Positions 45,172 to 54,868 of a stretch of 64,000 bases of DNA are shown in pieces. The translations under genes and the position numbers were made by a program. Below the pieces are notes generated by a model. That model was not told where the DNA came from and made no database searches. It worked only from the letters and a program-made list of their open reading frames with translations. The stretch's first letter is position 1; every line of letters starts with the position of its first letter. This DNA comes from Clostridium gelidum. Lineage in GTDB: Bacteria; Bacillota; Clostridia; Clostridiales; Clostridiaceae. Location: positions 1,831,001-1,895,000 of the forward strand of contig NZ_AP024849.1 of the NCBI RefSeq assembly GCF_019977655.1, given 5' to 3'.

Positions 45172-45187
45172 GAAAGGAGCAACTAAA

Positions 45188-46198
45188 ATGAGTGAAAAAT
45201 ATTTAGATGATGGGTTCTTTAAAATAGATCCAGAATGCCATTTAATTGGCAATATGGATTCAATTAATCACTTTCCTGGCGTGAAAATGTGGTGGCACGC
45301 CATTGATAATATTACACGTCCTATATTGCAAGGGGCACCAGAAAAGCTCCATGATATGCTGGAACCTTGGGAATTTAAAAAAAGCGCTGACCCTGAAAAT
45401 ATTATCCGTGCAATGGACAAATACGGTGTGGATATTGCATGCCTTTTACCTGAATCAATGATGGATACTACGGGATATTCCAGTCGTTGGTGCACAAATG
45501 GTGCTACATGGGAGGCCGTTCAAAAACACCCTGACCGCTTTATCATTGAACCGAATCTTTCTCCTATTAAACATAGAGGCGTAGATAATGCTATATGGGA
45601 GATGGAATATTGGGTAGAGCGTGGTGCAAAGATATTTAAATACTATCCACCAGAGGATACCTATATCAATAATCCAGAACTATGGCCATTTTATAAGAGG
45701 GCTGAAGAACTCGGCATCGTGTTAGACATTCATACAGGTTTTTCATGGGTACCACCTGGAAAGAGCAAATATTGCCTTCCTATTCAGCTTGATGATGTTG
45801 CTCGCGATTTCCCAAACTTAAAGATTGTAGCATTTCACATGGGTTATCCATATTGTGATGATCTCAATATGATAGCAATGGGGCATCCTAATGTATACCT
45901 ATGTTTGAGTCTGCTTGTACCTTGGGGAATAACCGCACCTTATAAATTTGGAAAAATCCTTGGAGAAGCAATGCGATTTGCAGGACCAGACCGTATTATT
46001 TGGGGGACAGACAGTGCCGGATTTGGTGCTCAGATTGGTGCAGCAGTGATGGGATTGAGCAGCTTCCAAATCCCTGATGAATTACAATGGCAATATGGCT
46101 ATTTACCTTTGACTGATGAGGAGAAACGCAAGATTTTTGGAGGTAATCTAGCTGAACTTTTAGGGATTGATTCCACTGTACGACGTATCAGCAAATGA
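45188..46198 (+). CDS. Amidohydrolase superfamily decarboxylase-like enzyme
   Basis: A 336-residue Amidohydrolase_2 (ACMSD-like) protein. The first metal motif reads DPECHLIG, an ExH form as in gamma-resorcylate decarboxylase rather than HxH. LDIHTGFS and VAFHMGYPYCDD give further His ligands, and WGTDSAGFG the Asp. Members of this group decarboxylate or hydrate aromatic and cyclic acids using a divalent metal. AAAGGAGC precedes the ATG, 16 bp after the ene-reductase gene, so the two are cotranscribed. The G+C content is high (about half in several lines). Substrate unknown. Confidence 0.82.
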   Translation: MSEKYLDDGFFKIDPECHLIGNMDSINHFPGVKMWWHAIDNITRPILQGAPEKLHDMLEPWEFKKSADPENIIRAMDKYGVDIACLLPESMMDTTGYSSRWCTNGATWEAVQKHPDRFIIEPNLSPIKHRGVDNAIWEMEYWVERGAKIFKYYPPEDTYINNPELWPFYKRAEELGIVLDIHTGFSWVPPGKSKYCLPIQLDDVARDFPNLKIVAFHMGYPYCDDLNMIAMGHPNVYLCLSLLVPWGITAPYKFGKILGEAMRFAGPDRIIWGTDSAGFGAQIGAAVMGLSSFQIPDELQWQYGYLPLTDEEKRKIFGGNLAELLGIDSTVRRISK

Positions 46199-46307
46199 TG
46201 GTGAGTTCTATATTAAATGGTAAGATGAAAAGTTGTAATTATGTAGCTTTATAGTGGGTTTCAAAAGACTGGCTTAAGATTAAATTTTTATGAAAGGAGA
46301 TAGGAAC

Positions 46308-47069
46308 ATGCATAAATTCGAAGGTAAATATGCTATTGCTACAGGTGGGACGGATGGAATTACAAAGGAAAGTATTATCTGTATGGCAAGGGATGGATTA
46401 AGTGGTGCCATAATCGCTGGTAGAAATGAAGAACGAGGTATAAAAGCCGCTGAAGAAATCAAAAACTTAACAGGTTGTGAGTGTTATTATGTTCAGACTG
46501 ATGTTTCAAAACCGGAGGATATAGTAAACTTATTTAAAGCAGCAAAATTGAAATTTCCTACTATTCAAATTTTAGTAAATGGTGCAGGAGTCTGTCCATC
46601 AATGCCAATTGAAACTATTGATGCAAAAGAATGGGACAGGGTAATGAACATTAATTTAAGAAGTATGCACCTATGTATACTAGAAGCTCTTAAGTTTATG
46701 AAACCACAGAAATATGGAAAGATAATCAACGTTTCTTCCGTTGCAGGTAGAATTGGTGGGACTGAATCATCTATAGCCTATTCTGCATCGAAAGGTGGAA
46801 TGATTACTGCTACTAAATGTTATGCAAAAGCATACGGTGATTACAATATTAATGTAAATAGTATTTGTCCAGGTGCCATTAAAACAAATATGATTGCTGA
46901 TTTTACTTATGCAAGTGCCCCAGAATCCTTAATTAAAAAAATCATTCCGTTGGGTAGATTAGGAAAAGTTGAAGATTGTAGTGGAGTTATAGAATTTCTA
47001 GCTAGTAGCGATTCAGATTACATCACTGGATGTAGCATAGATGTAAATGGTGGAGTATTTATGAATTAA
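46308..47069 (+). CDS. SDR family oxidoreductase
   Basis: A 253-residue classical short-chain dehydrogenase. The cofactor loop reads ATGGTDGITKESI (a variant of TGxxxGIG), then NGAGVC, the catalytic Ser in NVSSVAGRIGG, and YSASKGG with Tyr and Lys, then CPGAIKTNM. AAGGAG lies before the ATG at 46308; the upstream ATG at 46290 overlaps that site and is rejected. It follows the decarboxylase by ~110 bp and may oxidise or reduce an alcohol/ketone in the same pathway. Its base composition is closer to the host than that of the two genes before it. Confidence 0.85.
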   Translation: MHKFEGKYAIATGGTDGITKESIICMARDGLSGAIIAGRNEERGIKAAEEIKNLTGCECYYVQTDVSKPEDIVNLFKAAKLKFPTIQILVNGAGVCPSMPIETIDAKEWDRVMNINLRSMHLCILEALKFMKPQKYGKIINVSSVAGRIGGTESSIAYSASKGGMITATKCYAKAYGDYNINVNSICPGAIKTNMIADFTYASAPESLIKKIIPLGRLGKVEDCSGVIEFLASSDSDYITGCSIDVNGGVFMN

Positions 47070-47104
47070 AAAATAATAGACCAAGGATGTGACGTATATT
47101 TTAT

Positions 47105-47248
47105 GTGAGTCATTTATTTAAAGTAGCTGATAAATATCTTTATGATAAATCCATTGGCGGCTATAGAGTAAATACTAATTTTAATGAAGTGAAAACTGAT
47201 TTAGGAAGGATGTTTGGATTTGTATATGGACATAAAGAAAATGATTAA
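47105..47248 (+). pseudogene. GH94 (cellobiose phosphorylase type) fragment
   Basis: The frame reads VSHLFKVADKYLYDKSIGGY and NEVKTDLGRMFGFVYGHKEN before a stop. This is a conserved late segment of GH94 phosphorylases. About 47 residues remain of ~800 or more. Confidence 0.6.
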
Positions 47249-47350
47249 GAATTCTCTATTAAGAGAGTTTATTAGGGAATCTGTTTTTATGAATATCAAA
47301 AATGATTTATGACTATATAAATTTATATGTGATGTATGTTTTAAAAGGCG

Positions 47351-47396
47351 CTGTATCAGATTGAGTTTTTTTAACTCAATACTGATGCAGTCTTTT
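47351..47396. terminator. Long hairpin at the IS1182 3' side
   Basis: CTGTATCAG/CTGATGCAG (47351-47359/47382-47390) outside TTGAGTT/AACTCAA (47361-47367/47373-47379), then TCTTTT. It can be a terminator or the end of the adjacent insertion sequence. Confidence 0.55.
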
Positions 47397-47515
47397 CTTG
47401 TATTTTTATTATTTATTCACAAAATTTTATGCAGTTATTGGTAAATAATTTGTTTTTAAGCATAACAAAAATAGGGTAAATACTATTTATCCATTATATA
47501 GTTATATTGCTGTAA

Positions 47516-47981
47516 TCAATAAGCTTGCTTCTTATGAAGCAGTTTGCCGTTACGTGCTTGAAGAGTTTTGCTGTGTAATTTATTCATATTATATCCAAAT
47601 GCCATTAGTAAAAATTCAGTTCTTACCTTGATATTTCCACGCATAAAAAATCTTCTAAAACGATAATATTGCTTAATCACAGCAAATACTATTATATTCA
47701 TCATATTTGCTTTGTTTATCAATGAATTCATTAAGTAGTTCTGTATATTTTTGAAGCTTACTTTTCCTGTTGCCTTTTCCATAAACTATAACTGCAAACA
47801 TGGTTTCAGGTAAGACTGCTGGATTTCTACCAATACTAGAGTAAGTTCTATTTAATTCTGTATAATCTAATCCCTCCATAACATCATAAAGCATTCTTAC
47901 TGAATCATCATTAGGTATAATATTTTCAAAACTTATTTGGAATCCTATTTGATGAATAGGTATAATATTATTTTTTATCAT
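47516..47981 (-). pseudogene. IS1182 family transposase relic (ends only)
   Basis: From 47981 leftward, MIKNNIIPIHQIGFQISFEN to PAVLPETMFAVIVYG is the N-terminus of an IS1182 transposase. In a second frame, RFRRFFMRGNIKVRTEFLLM and FGYNMNKLHSKTL to the stop at 47516 is its C-terminus. The catalytic middle (~350 residues) is absent and the frame changes at the join near 47775. It abuts the truncated flavodoxin-like gene. Confidence 0.75.
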
Positions 47982-47997
47982 GTTAATATTATGCGCA

Positions 47998-48639
47998 AAA
48001 AAGAGAATTCCTTCTCATGATCTTGCATTTATAACTGAAGCTAAAAAAGCAGGGATAGCAGCTGGTAAAACTCCAGAACAATTACCAGATGAAAGATCAT
48101 TTAAGCCAAGAGTAGGTGCATTAATTACTGTTGGTGGAGCAATGACACAAAACTGGTTGTCATTTGCGATGCCATCTATGTATGAATTTACAATATCAAT
48201 GGGAACTAATGTAGTAGATAAATATGAATATTTTGGCGCAATGGCTCATGAACATGTAGTAGGGAATCAACAAGTAATGGATCGTATGGTAGTAATGGGT
48301 AAAAATATTGCTGATGCTATAAATAGTGATACAAAAGAAGAAATGAATAAATGGAGAGGCGCAGATGAAGGTGTTTGCCCAGTATGTCATTGTGATATGC
48401 TTACTGTAATTCATAATAAAAATGAAGTAGAATGTCCAGTTTGCGGAATCAGTGGAGAATTAACTTTAGTTGATGGACAAATTAAAGTTAACTTTAGTGA
48501 AGCTCAGCAAAAGAGATCTCGTTTATTCTATGATGGTAAATTAGAACATCAAGTTGAAATTTCAACAAAAGCAGTTGGACCAGGTCAAATCCCTAATAAA
48601 AAAGAATTACTTGAAAAGTATAAGGGTTATGGAGAGTAA
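47998..48639 (+). pseudogene. Flavodoxin/NADPH-dependent FMN reductase family, N-terminally truncated
   Basis: About 210 residues similar to the C-terminal half of a flavodoxin-fold reductase with an added zinc-ribbon: KPRVGALITVGGAMTQNWLS, then VCPVCHCDML ... VECPVCGISGEL (four Cys). The N-terminal flavin-binding half is missing; the frame begins in the IS1182 relic (ATG 47980 overlaps the transposase start on the other strand). It looks cut by the IS event. Confidence 0.7.
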
Positions 48640-48693
48640 AATTAACAATAGATAATAGTATGTTTTAAATGACTTCTATATAAAATAATATTT

Positions 48694-48731
48694 CAAACTG
48701 GGCTATTGTAACAATATGCTCAGTTTGTTTT
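48694..48731 (+). terminator. Terminator after the flavodoxin-like relic
   Basis: CAAACTG (48694-48700) and CAGTTTG (48721-48727) with extra inner pairs (ATTG/CAAT), then TTTTAT. Confidence 0.75.
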
Positions 48732-48754
48732 ATATGATTATTTTTTTAGTCTGC

Positions 48755-48875
48755 TATGCGATAAGGAACTTATTATCGAAATGGGGCTTAACTCTTTTAG
48801 AATGTCTATTGCTTGGTCAAGAATATTTCCAAATGGAGATGATGAACAGCCAAATGAAGAAGATCTAAAATTCTA
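48755..48875 (+). pseudogene. GH1 glycosidase fragment
   Basis: The frame reads DKELIIEMGLNSFRMSIAWS and RIFPNGDDEQPNEEDLKFY, the conserved N-terminal segment of GH1 6-phospho-beta-glucosidases. It is joined at once to a response-regulator fragment. Confidence 0.7.
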
Positions 48876-49070
48876 TATTTATTAGCTTCAAATGAAGGTA
48901 AGGTATTAAGCAGAGAACAAATATTAGAAAGGGTTTGGAGATATGATTATTTTGGCTATACACGAGTAATTGATAATCAAATTAAAAGACTTAGAAAAAA
49001 ACTGCAGAAGCAAGAAGATAAATGGGAAATAAAATCTGTTTATGGTATAGGATATAAGTTTGAGGTATAA
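48864..49070 (+). pseudogene. OmpR/PhoB-type DNA-binding domain fragment
   Basis: SKILYLLASNEGKVLSREQI, then ILERVWRYDYFGYTRVIDNQ and SVYGIGYKFEV is a winged-helix output domain. The receiver domain is gone. Two bases after its stop an ATG opens an 18-codon frame (49073-49132) that may be the start of the lost partner kinase. Confidence 0.75.
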
Positions 49071-49211
49071 AAATGAAACAAAGTCTGCTCAGAAAATTAT
49101 TAATTAAGAAAAAAGTAACAAGTCAAGTTTAAATCAGGGAGCATTTCTTTAGTGGGAGATGCTCTTTCTGATTATACTATAGCTGAGCAGTTAAAAGTTC
49201 ATATAGAGATT

Positions 49212-50078
49212 TTATGCATTTGAGAAAAGGGCTAAAAAATTTTTCCCAGCTGATGAAAGATAACCTGTTTTAGACCATATTATAGCTATTTGAGTTGATA
49301 ATTCCTCATTATCAATTTCTTTAAAAATTATATCTGAAGAGCCAATTAATTTTATCGAAGATTTTGGGACGATGGCGATTCCGAGTCCAGCGTTTGCCCA
49401 AAGTAAGGACGTTCTTGCATCATCGTTTTTGCAAAACACAGTTGGCTCAAAATTGGAATCCTCACATGCTTTAAATATTAGCCTTTCAAATCTTCTATAA
49501 AATATTAAAGGCTTATCTTTTAAATCTGTAATGTCAATTACTTTACTATCTGTCCAGTCTAAATTTTTTATCATGGCGGCAACCATAGTTTCTTTAGGTA
49601 ATAAAATTGAGTTTACTCCAGAATTATTAAAAGGAGTTCGTACAACAGCAATTTCAATTGCACCTTTATGTAGATCTTCTAATAATTTAAATGTATTTCC
49701 TTCATAGATTTCGAAATTTATAAATGGGTATTTGTCGTGAAATATACTTAGTCTGCTATCTAAAAGTGATGCTCCAGATGAAGAAACGGTACCAATGGAT
49801 AGAGTTCCATGGGTTCCTTCTTTGAAATCTTTTAATTCATCCACTGTAGATTTTGTTAGAGATAATATTTGTTCAGCACGTTTATAAAGTATAAGTCCTG
49901 CATCGGTTAATTTAATGTTACGGCTTCCTCTTTCAACAAGTTTTACACCTAGCTCCTCCTCTAGGTTTTTAAGTTGATAACTTAGAGGAGGTTGAGAAAT
50001 ATGAAGCCTTTTGGCAGCACTTGTTATTTGTCCTTCTTCTGCAATTACATAGAAATATTTTAATTGTTTAATATCCAT
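49212..50078 (-). CDS. LysR family regulator
   Basis: A 288-residue LysR regulator: N-terminal winged helix MDIKQLKYFYVIAEEGQITS, then SAAKRLHISQPPLSYQLKNL, and a type-2 periplasmic-binding effector domain. It diverges from the ABC exporter genes with 144 bp between. An 11-bp inverted repeat in that spacer is a likely binding site. It may control the exporter in answer to a small molecule; the ligand is not readable. Confidence 0.9.
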   Translation of the reverse strand: MDIKQLKYFYVIAEEGQITSAAKRLHISQPPLSYQLKNLEEELGVKLVERGSRNIKLTDAGLILYKRAEQILSLTKSTVDELKDFKEGTHGTLSIGTVSSSGASLLDSRLSIFHDKYPFINFEIYEGNTFKLLEDLHKGAIEIAVVRTPFNNSGVNSILLPKETMVAAMIKNLDWTDSKVIDITDLKDKPLIFYRRFERLIFKACEDSNFEPTVFCKNDDARTSLLWANAGLGIAIVPKSSIKLIGSSDIIFKEIDNEELSTQIAIIWSKTGYLSSAGKNFLALFSNA

Positions 50079-50094
50079 TCTTTCACCTTCTCAT

Positions 50095-50140
50095 ATATAA
50101 AAAATGTATGACACTCATATATATTATGTATTTTTTATAT
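50095..50140. promoter_or_regulatory. Inverted repeat in the LysR-ABC divergent spacer
   Basis: ATATAAAAAAT (50095-50105) and ATTTTTTATAT (50130-50140) are perfect complements with 24 bp between them. A second pair, AGGGA...TCCCT, lies nearer the ABC gene (about 50173-50202). Confidence 0.45.
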
Positions 50141-50222
50141 GTATTTGTTTTTGATATAATAATAAATGAAATTAGGGAAATATTCAACTTCTTTCGACTC
50201 CCTAAAGAATGGAGGATAAACT

Positions 50223-51956
50223 TTGAATAATTTATTAAAATTCGTAAAGCCCTATAAAAAGCAAGTTATATTAGGTCCTATATTCAAATTGCTCGAGGCA
50301 ATTTTTGAAATATCAATACCTACAATAATGATACTTATAACCGATAAAGGTATAGGAACAAGAAATATTAATTATATATTTAAGATAGGAATAATAATGC
50401 TTGTTATGGCAGTTTGTGGAGTGCTATCATCTTTTACCTGTCAATATTTTTCATCTATTGCATCGCAAGGATTTGGGACAGCACTTAGAAATGAACTGTT
50501 TAAAAAAATAGGAACTTTTTCCTATAATGAGATTGATGATTTTGGAACATCATCTCTTATTAATCGTGTAACAAATGATGTGAATCAACTTCAGCTTGGT
50601 CTAGCAATGCTTATAAGACTTGCTATAAGAGTTCCATTTCTTTGCATTGGCGGAATTATAATGGCTATGTATCTTGATATTAAATTATCTTTAATAATGT
50701 ATTTATCAATCCCGTTTTTTGCTTTTGCAATATATCTTATTATGAGTAAATCTCTTCCTCTTTATAAAGTAGTTCAGAAAAAACTTGATAAATTAGCACT
50801 TATATTAAGAGAAAATCTATCTGGAGTAAGAGTTATAAGGGCATTTTCCAGAGTACAAGGTGAAAAGGTAAGATTTAAAGAATCAAATGAAGAACTTGCA
50901 AGTACTGCAATTCAGGTAGGAAAGATATCTGCACTTATGAATCCAGTTACAAGTATAATAATGAATTTTGCACTTATGGCAGTAATTTGGTTTGGTGGAA
51001 TAAGAGTAAATGTAGGAGGAATGACAACAGGAAAGGTTATAGCTTATATAAACTATATAAATATGGTTTTATCAGCTCTTATAGTACTAGCTAATCTTAT
51101 AGTTACCTTTACTAAAGCAGCAGCTAGTGTATCTCGTGTAAATGAAGTATTTAATACAGACACAAGTATTAAGTATAGTGGAAACAGCAGCTTTAGTAAA
51201 AATAATGATAAGGATATGCCAATACTTAAATTTGAGAATGTATCTTTTTCTTATAAGGATTCTAAAGAAGAGGCTATAAGTAATATATCTTTTGAAATAA
51301 AAAGAGGACAAATGGTTGGAATAATAGGTGGTACAGGTTCTGGGAAAACTACCTTAGTTAATTTAATACCTAGATTATATGATACCACTAAAGGCATCAT
51401 ATTAATAAATGGAATTAATGCTCGCGATTTTAATAAAAAAGAACTTGATGATAACATAGGATTAGTTCCTCAAAAGGCTGTTTTATTCTCTGGTACTGTA
51501 TCAGAAAATATAAGATGGGGAGCACAAAATGCTACTATGAGCGAAGTTAAAAAGGCCGCTGAAATTGGAATGGCCTCTGATTTTATAGAAAAGATGCCTA
51601 AAAAATATGATACATATATTTCTCAAGGTGGAGTTAATCTTTCTGGAGGTCAAAAACAAAGACTTACTATATCAAGAGCTTTAGTAAAAAAACCAGAAAT
51701 ATTAATTATGGATGACAGCTTAAGTGCTCTTGATTATGCTACAGATGCAGAACTTAGACAGGCACTTAAAGAAAATTCTACAGGTGCGACGGTAATGATG
51801 GTTACTCAAAGAATAAGTACTATAAAAGATGCTGATTTAATAATTGTCTTAGATGATGGAAATTTAGCAGGAGTTGGAACACATGAAGAATTACTCAAGA
51901 CATCAAGTGTTTATAAAGAAATATGTAGTTCTCAAAATACAAAGGAGGCTATGTAA
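50223..51956 (+). CDS. Heterodimeric ABC exporter subunit (degenerate NBD)
   Basis: A 577-residue half-transporter: six-TM domain (1-310) and nucleotide-binding domain. Walker A is GGTGSGKTT and the signature LSGGQKQR is canonical, but Walker B reads LIMDDSLSALD with Asp in place of the catalytic Glu. That is the pattern of the BmrC/TM287-like partner in heterodimeric multidrug exporters. The start is TTG, with GGAGG 7-8 nt upstream. The next gene follows directly (stop 51956, start 51957), so the two subunits are made together. Confidence 0.9.
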   Translation: MNNLLKFVKPYKKQVILGPIFKLLEAIFEISIPTIMILITDKGIGTRNINYIFKIGIIMLVMAVCGVLSSFTCQYFSSIASQGFGTALRNELFKKIGTFSYNEIDDFGTSSLINRVTNDVNQLQLGLAMLIRLAIRVPFLCIGGIIMAMYLDIKLSLIMYLSIPFFAFAIYLIMSKSLPLYKVVQKKLDKLALILRENLSGVRVIRAFSRVQGEKVRFKESNEELASTAIQVGKISALMNPVTSIIMNFALMAVIWFGGIRVNVGGMTTGKVIAYINYINMVLSALIVLANLIVTFTKAAASVSRVNEVFNTDTSIKYSGNSSFSKNNDKDMPILKFENVSFSYKDSKEEAISNISFEIKRGQMVGIIGGTGSGKTTLVNLIPRLYDTTKGIILINGINARDFNKKELDDNIGLVPQKAVLFSGTVSENIRWGAQNATMSEVKKAAEIGMASDFIEKMPKKYDTYISQGGVNLSGGQKQRLTISRALVKKPEILIMDDSLSALDYATDAELRQALKENSTGATVMMVTQRISTIKDADLIIVLDDGNLAGVGTHEELLKTSSVYKEICSSQNTKEAM

Positions 51957-53696
51957 ATGAAAAAAAGTACATTTTCTAGATTAATAGGTTATGTTTCAAA
52001 ATATAAAGGTTATATGTTTGCATCGCTGATATTTGCACTTATAAGTAATGTTCTTATTGCATTTATGCCATTAATAGTCGGAAAGGCGATTGATAAAATA
52101 ATTGCGGAGGGCAAAGTTGATTTTGATGGTTTAATTAAAACAATCATAATACTTGGAGTAATTTATGTAGTAAGTGCCTTATTTACATGGCTCTTTACTA
52201 TAGTGGCTAATATTGTGGCTTATAGTACAGTAAAGGATCTTAGAAATGAAGCATTAAGTAAGATAAGTACTTTGCCTTTAAAGTATTTTGATAGACATCC
52301 TCATGGAGATATTATAAGCAGGCTTACAAATGATATGGACAACATTTCAGATGGATTGTTTCAAGGTATAACACAATTTTACCCAGGTATTATTACGATA
52401 TTAAGTTCGCTTATTTTAATGATAAGCTTAAGTTTTAAATTAACAGCTGTAATAGTAATAATGACACCTTTTTGTTTTCTTATTGCTTCTTTTATTACAA
52501 AAAGATCTAATAAAATGTTTAAAGAGCAACAAAAAACTTTAGGAGAATTAAATGGATATATAGAAGAAATCATAGGAAATCAAAAGGTAGTAAGACTTTT
52601 TGGATATGAAAAAAGAGCAGAAGAAAACTTTGGGGAAATTAATGGAAGACTTTATAAATGTGGACAGCTTGCTCAATTTTATTCATCACTTACAAATCCA
52701 GCTACAAGACTCGTAAATAATGTTACATATATTTTAGTTGGTTTGGTTGGAGGAATCCTTTCAGCAATAAGCGGATTAAGTGTTGGTGTAATTTCGAGTT
52801 TTTTAACCTATTCCACTCAATTTTCACAACCTATAAACAATATTACTAGTGTTGCTACTCAGCTTCAAGCTGCGCTTGCATCTTGTGAAAGAATATTTTC
52901 TGTTATAGATGAAGAGCCAGAAAAGGCAGATTCTAAAGATGCTGAAAATATAACTGAATGTGAAGGAAATGTTAAGTTTGAAAATGTGTCATTTGCTTAT
53001 GATAAGAAAGTACCACTTATAGAAGATTTCAGTGTTGACATAAAAAAAGGAAGCACTATAGCCATCGTAGGACCTACTGGCGCTGGAAAAACTACTATGG
53101 TTAATCTGCTTATGAGATTCTATGATTTGGACAAAGGTAAGATTACTATAGATGATAAAGAAATAAATAATCTTACTAGAGATAGTCTTAGAAATCAATT
53201 CGGTATGGTACTTCAAGATACATGGCTTTTTGAAGGAACTATAAGAGAAAACATAGCTTATGGCAAACCAAATGCCACTTTAGAAGAAGTTCAAAATGCA
53301 GCAAAGTCAGCATATATTCATAGTTTTATAAAGAGACTTCCAGATGGCTATGATACGCTTATAACTGAATCTGGTGGAAATCTTTCAGAAGGACAGAAAC
53401 AACTTTTAACTATAGCAAGAGTAATGCTTATAGATCCGCCAATGCTTATATTAGATGAAGCAACCAGTAGTGTAGATACAAGAACAGAAATAAAAATACA
53501 AAATGCATTTCTTTCAATGATGAAGGGTCGTACAAGCTTTGTTATAGCCCATAGACTTTCAACCATACGTGATGCAGATATAATACTTGTTATGAAGAAT
53601 GGTGAAATTGTTGAAAGAGGAAATCATAACGAACTTGTAAATAAAGGTGGAATTTATACAGATCTTTATAATAGTCAGTTTAAACATCAATTATAA
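51957..53696 (+). CDS. Heterodimeric ABC exporter subunit (catalytic NBD)
   Basis: A 579-residue half-transporter with six TM segments and an NBD. Walker A is GPTGAGKTT and Walker B LILDEATSSVD has the catalytic Glu, while the signature reads LSEGQKQ instead of LSGGQ. Thus it complements its partner: the consensus ATP site combines this Walker pair with the partner's LSGGQ, and the other site is degenerate. BmrCD- or LmrCD-like drug or lipid export is likely. The substrate cannot be read. Confidence 0.9.
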   Translation: MKKSTFSRLIGYVSKYKGYMFASLIFALISNVLIAFMPLIVGKAIDKIIAEGKVDFDGLIKTIIILGVIYVVSALFTWLFTIVANIVAYSTVKDLRNEALSKISTLPLKYFDRHPHGDIISRLTNDMDNISDGLFQGITQFYPGIITILSSLILMISLSFKLTAVIVIMTPFCFLIASFITKRSNKMFKEQQKTLGELNGYIEEIIGNQKVVRLFGYEKRAEENFGEINGRLYKCGQLAQFYSSLTNPATRLVNNVTYILVGLVGGILSAISGLSVGVISSFLTYSTQFSQPINNITSVATQLQAALASCERIFSVIDEEPEKADSKDAENITECEGNVKFENVSFAYDKKVPLIEDFSVDIKKGSTIAIVGPTGAGKTTMVNLLMRFYDLDKGKITIDDKEINNLTRDSLRNQFGMVLQDTWLFEGTIRENIAYGKPNATLEEVQNAAKSAYIHSFIKRLPDGYDTLITESGGNLSEGQKQLLTIARVMLIDPPMLILDEATSSVDTRTEIKIQNAFLSMMKGRTSFVIAHRLSTIRDADIILVMKNGEIVERGNHNELVNKGGIYTDLYNSQFKHQL

Positions 53697-53851
53697 AAAT
53701 AAAATTTACTATCGATAAATGCAATAAATGGAATTAATGTAGGAAAAGAAGTAGTTTATGAATATAAAGATAATATACTTTATAATAAGTGTTTTACATT
53801 CTTATATTAGTGGACAGTAAATAAATTATTAAATATATAAGAGGTAGAAGA

Positions 53852-54793
53852 ATGAAACGTAATTATATTTACAATAACAATAGAAGGAAAAATATTAAGA
53901 GAGCGAGGATTATTATATTATTTATTGCAGTTGCATTATTTGTAATTGTAGGACGAGTAGTAGTTGCTCAAAAGTTCTCAGCAAATAAGCAAGCTGTACA
54001 AGCTGTACAAGCTGTTGATAATAATTCGGTACAAAGTCAAGATAATGATAATCAAGAAAATGATAGCTCAGTAGATAAAGAAAGTAACACCAGTGTAGAG
54101 AATGTTGAATATTTGGAAAAATATATACAACAACAAATAAAAAGACAAAAGCCTGATGGTGCTGATGGTAAAAAAGTTGCTTATTTAACTTTTGATGACG
54201 GTCCATCAGAAACAGTAACGCCACAAATATTAGATATTCTTAAATCTGAAAATGTAAATGCAACTTTCTTTCTTATAGGAAAATATGTTGATAAAGATGA
54301 TGCCAGTAAGAACTTAGTAAAGAGAGAAATAGCAGAAGGTAATGCAGTTGGTATTCACTCTTATTCACATGATTATAACTATTTATTTCCAAATGGAAAT
54401 ATAAATTTGGAAAATTGTATGTCTGATTTTGATAAAACAGATAAAGCTTTAAAAAATGTTTTGGGGCAAGATTTTTCGTCGCGTGCTATTAGATTCCCAG
54501 GAGGTCAAATGACATGGAGTAACAAGGATCCACAAGGGGCAGAGGCTGTGGACAAAGCTTTGCATGAAAAAGATTGGCATCAAATTGATTGGAATGCATT
54601 ATCAGGAGATGCAGAAAGTGGACATAAAGATGCTGCACAATTAACTCAGGAGGCTATAAAAACTATAGGTAATAGAGAAAAGGCATTAATATTAATGCAT
54701 GATACTTATGGAAAAGAAGAAACAGCAAAAGCTTTACCTAGAATAATAGAATATTTAAAAAAGCAAGGTTATGAATTTAAAATTATAAAGTAA
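53852..54793 (+). CDS. Membrane-anchored polysaccharide deacetylase
   Basis: A 313-residue NodB-domain enzyme. After a basic N-terminus a TM helix (about 20-38) anchors it, then a low-complexity linker with a 9-bp tandem repeat (CAAGCTGTA, 53990-54015) coding QAVQAVQAV. The catalytic domain starts near 105: TFDDGPSE (catalytic Asp and metal Asp), HSYSHDYNY (metal His pair), RFPGGQMTW and LILMHDT. It probably deacetylates peptidoglycan or another surface glycan outside the cell. GAGGTAG ribosome site. Single gene with its own terminator. Confidence 0.9.
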   Translation: MKRNYIYNNNRRKNIKRARIIILFIAVALFVIVGRVVVAQKFSANKQAVQAVQAVDNNSVQSQDNDNQENDSSVDKESNTSVENVEYLEKYIQQQIKRQKPDGADGKKVAYLTFDDGPSETVTPQILDILKSENVNATFFLIGKYVDKDDASKNLVKREIAEGNAVGIHSYSHDYNYLFPNGNINLENCMSDFDKTDKALKNVLGQDFSSRAIRFPGGQMTWSNKDPQGAEAVDKALHEKDWHQIDWNALSGDAESGHKDAAQLTQEAIKTIGNREKALILMHDTYGKEETAKALPRIIEYLKKQGYEFKIIK

Positions 54794-54832
54794 TTAAATA
54801 AAATATTATACAGGACTTAACTTATTTTTATT

Positions 54833-54868
54833 AAGATATCTGATTTAGAAATCAGATATCTTTTTTAA
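54833..54868. terminator. Terminator after polysaccharide deacetylase
   Basis: A perfect 14-bp stem (54833-54846/54849-54862) with almost no loop, then TTTT. It may also serve the convergent TetR gene. Confidence 0.85.

Noticed and set aside
53990..54015. 9-bp tandem repeat as a mobile or regulatory element
   Set aside because: It lies in the coding frame and simply lengthens the linker of the deacetylase (QAV units).
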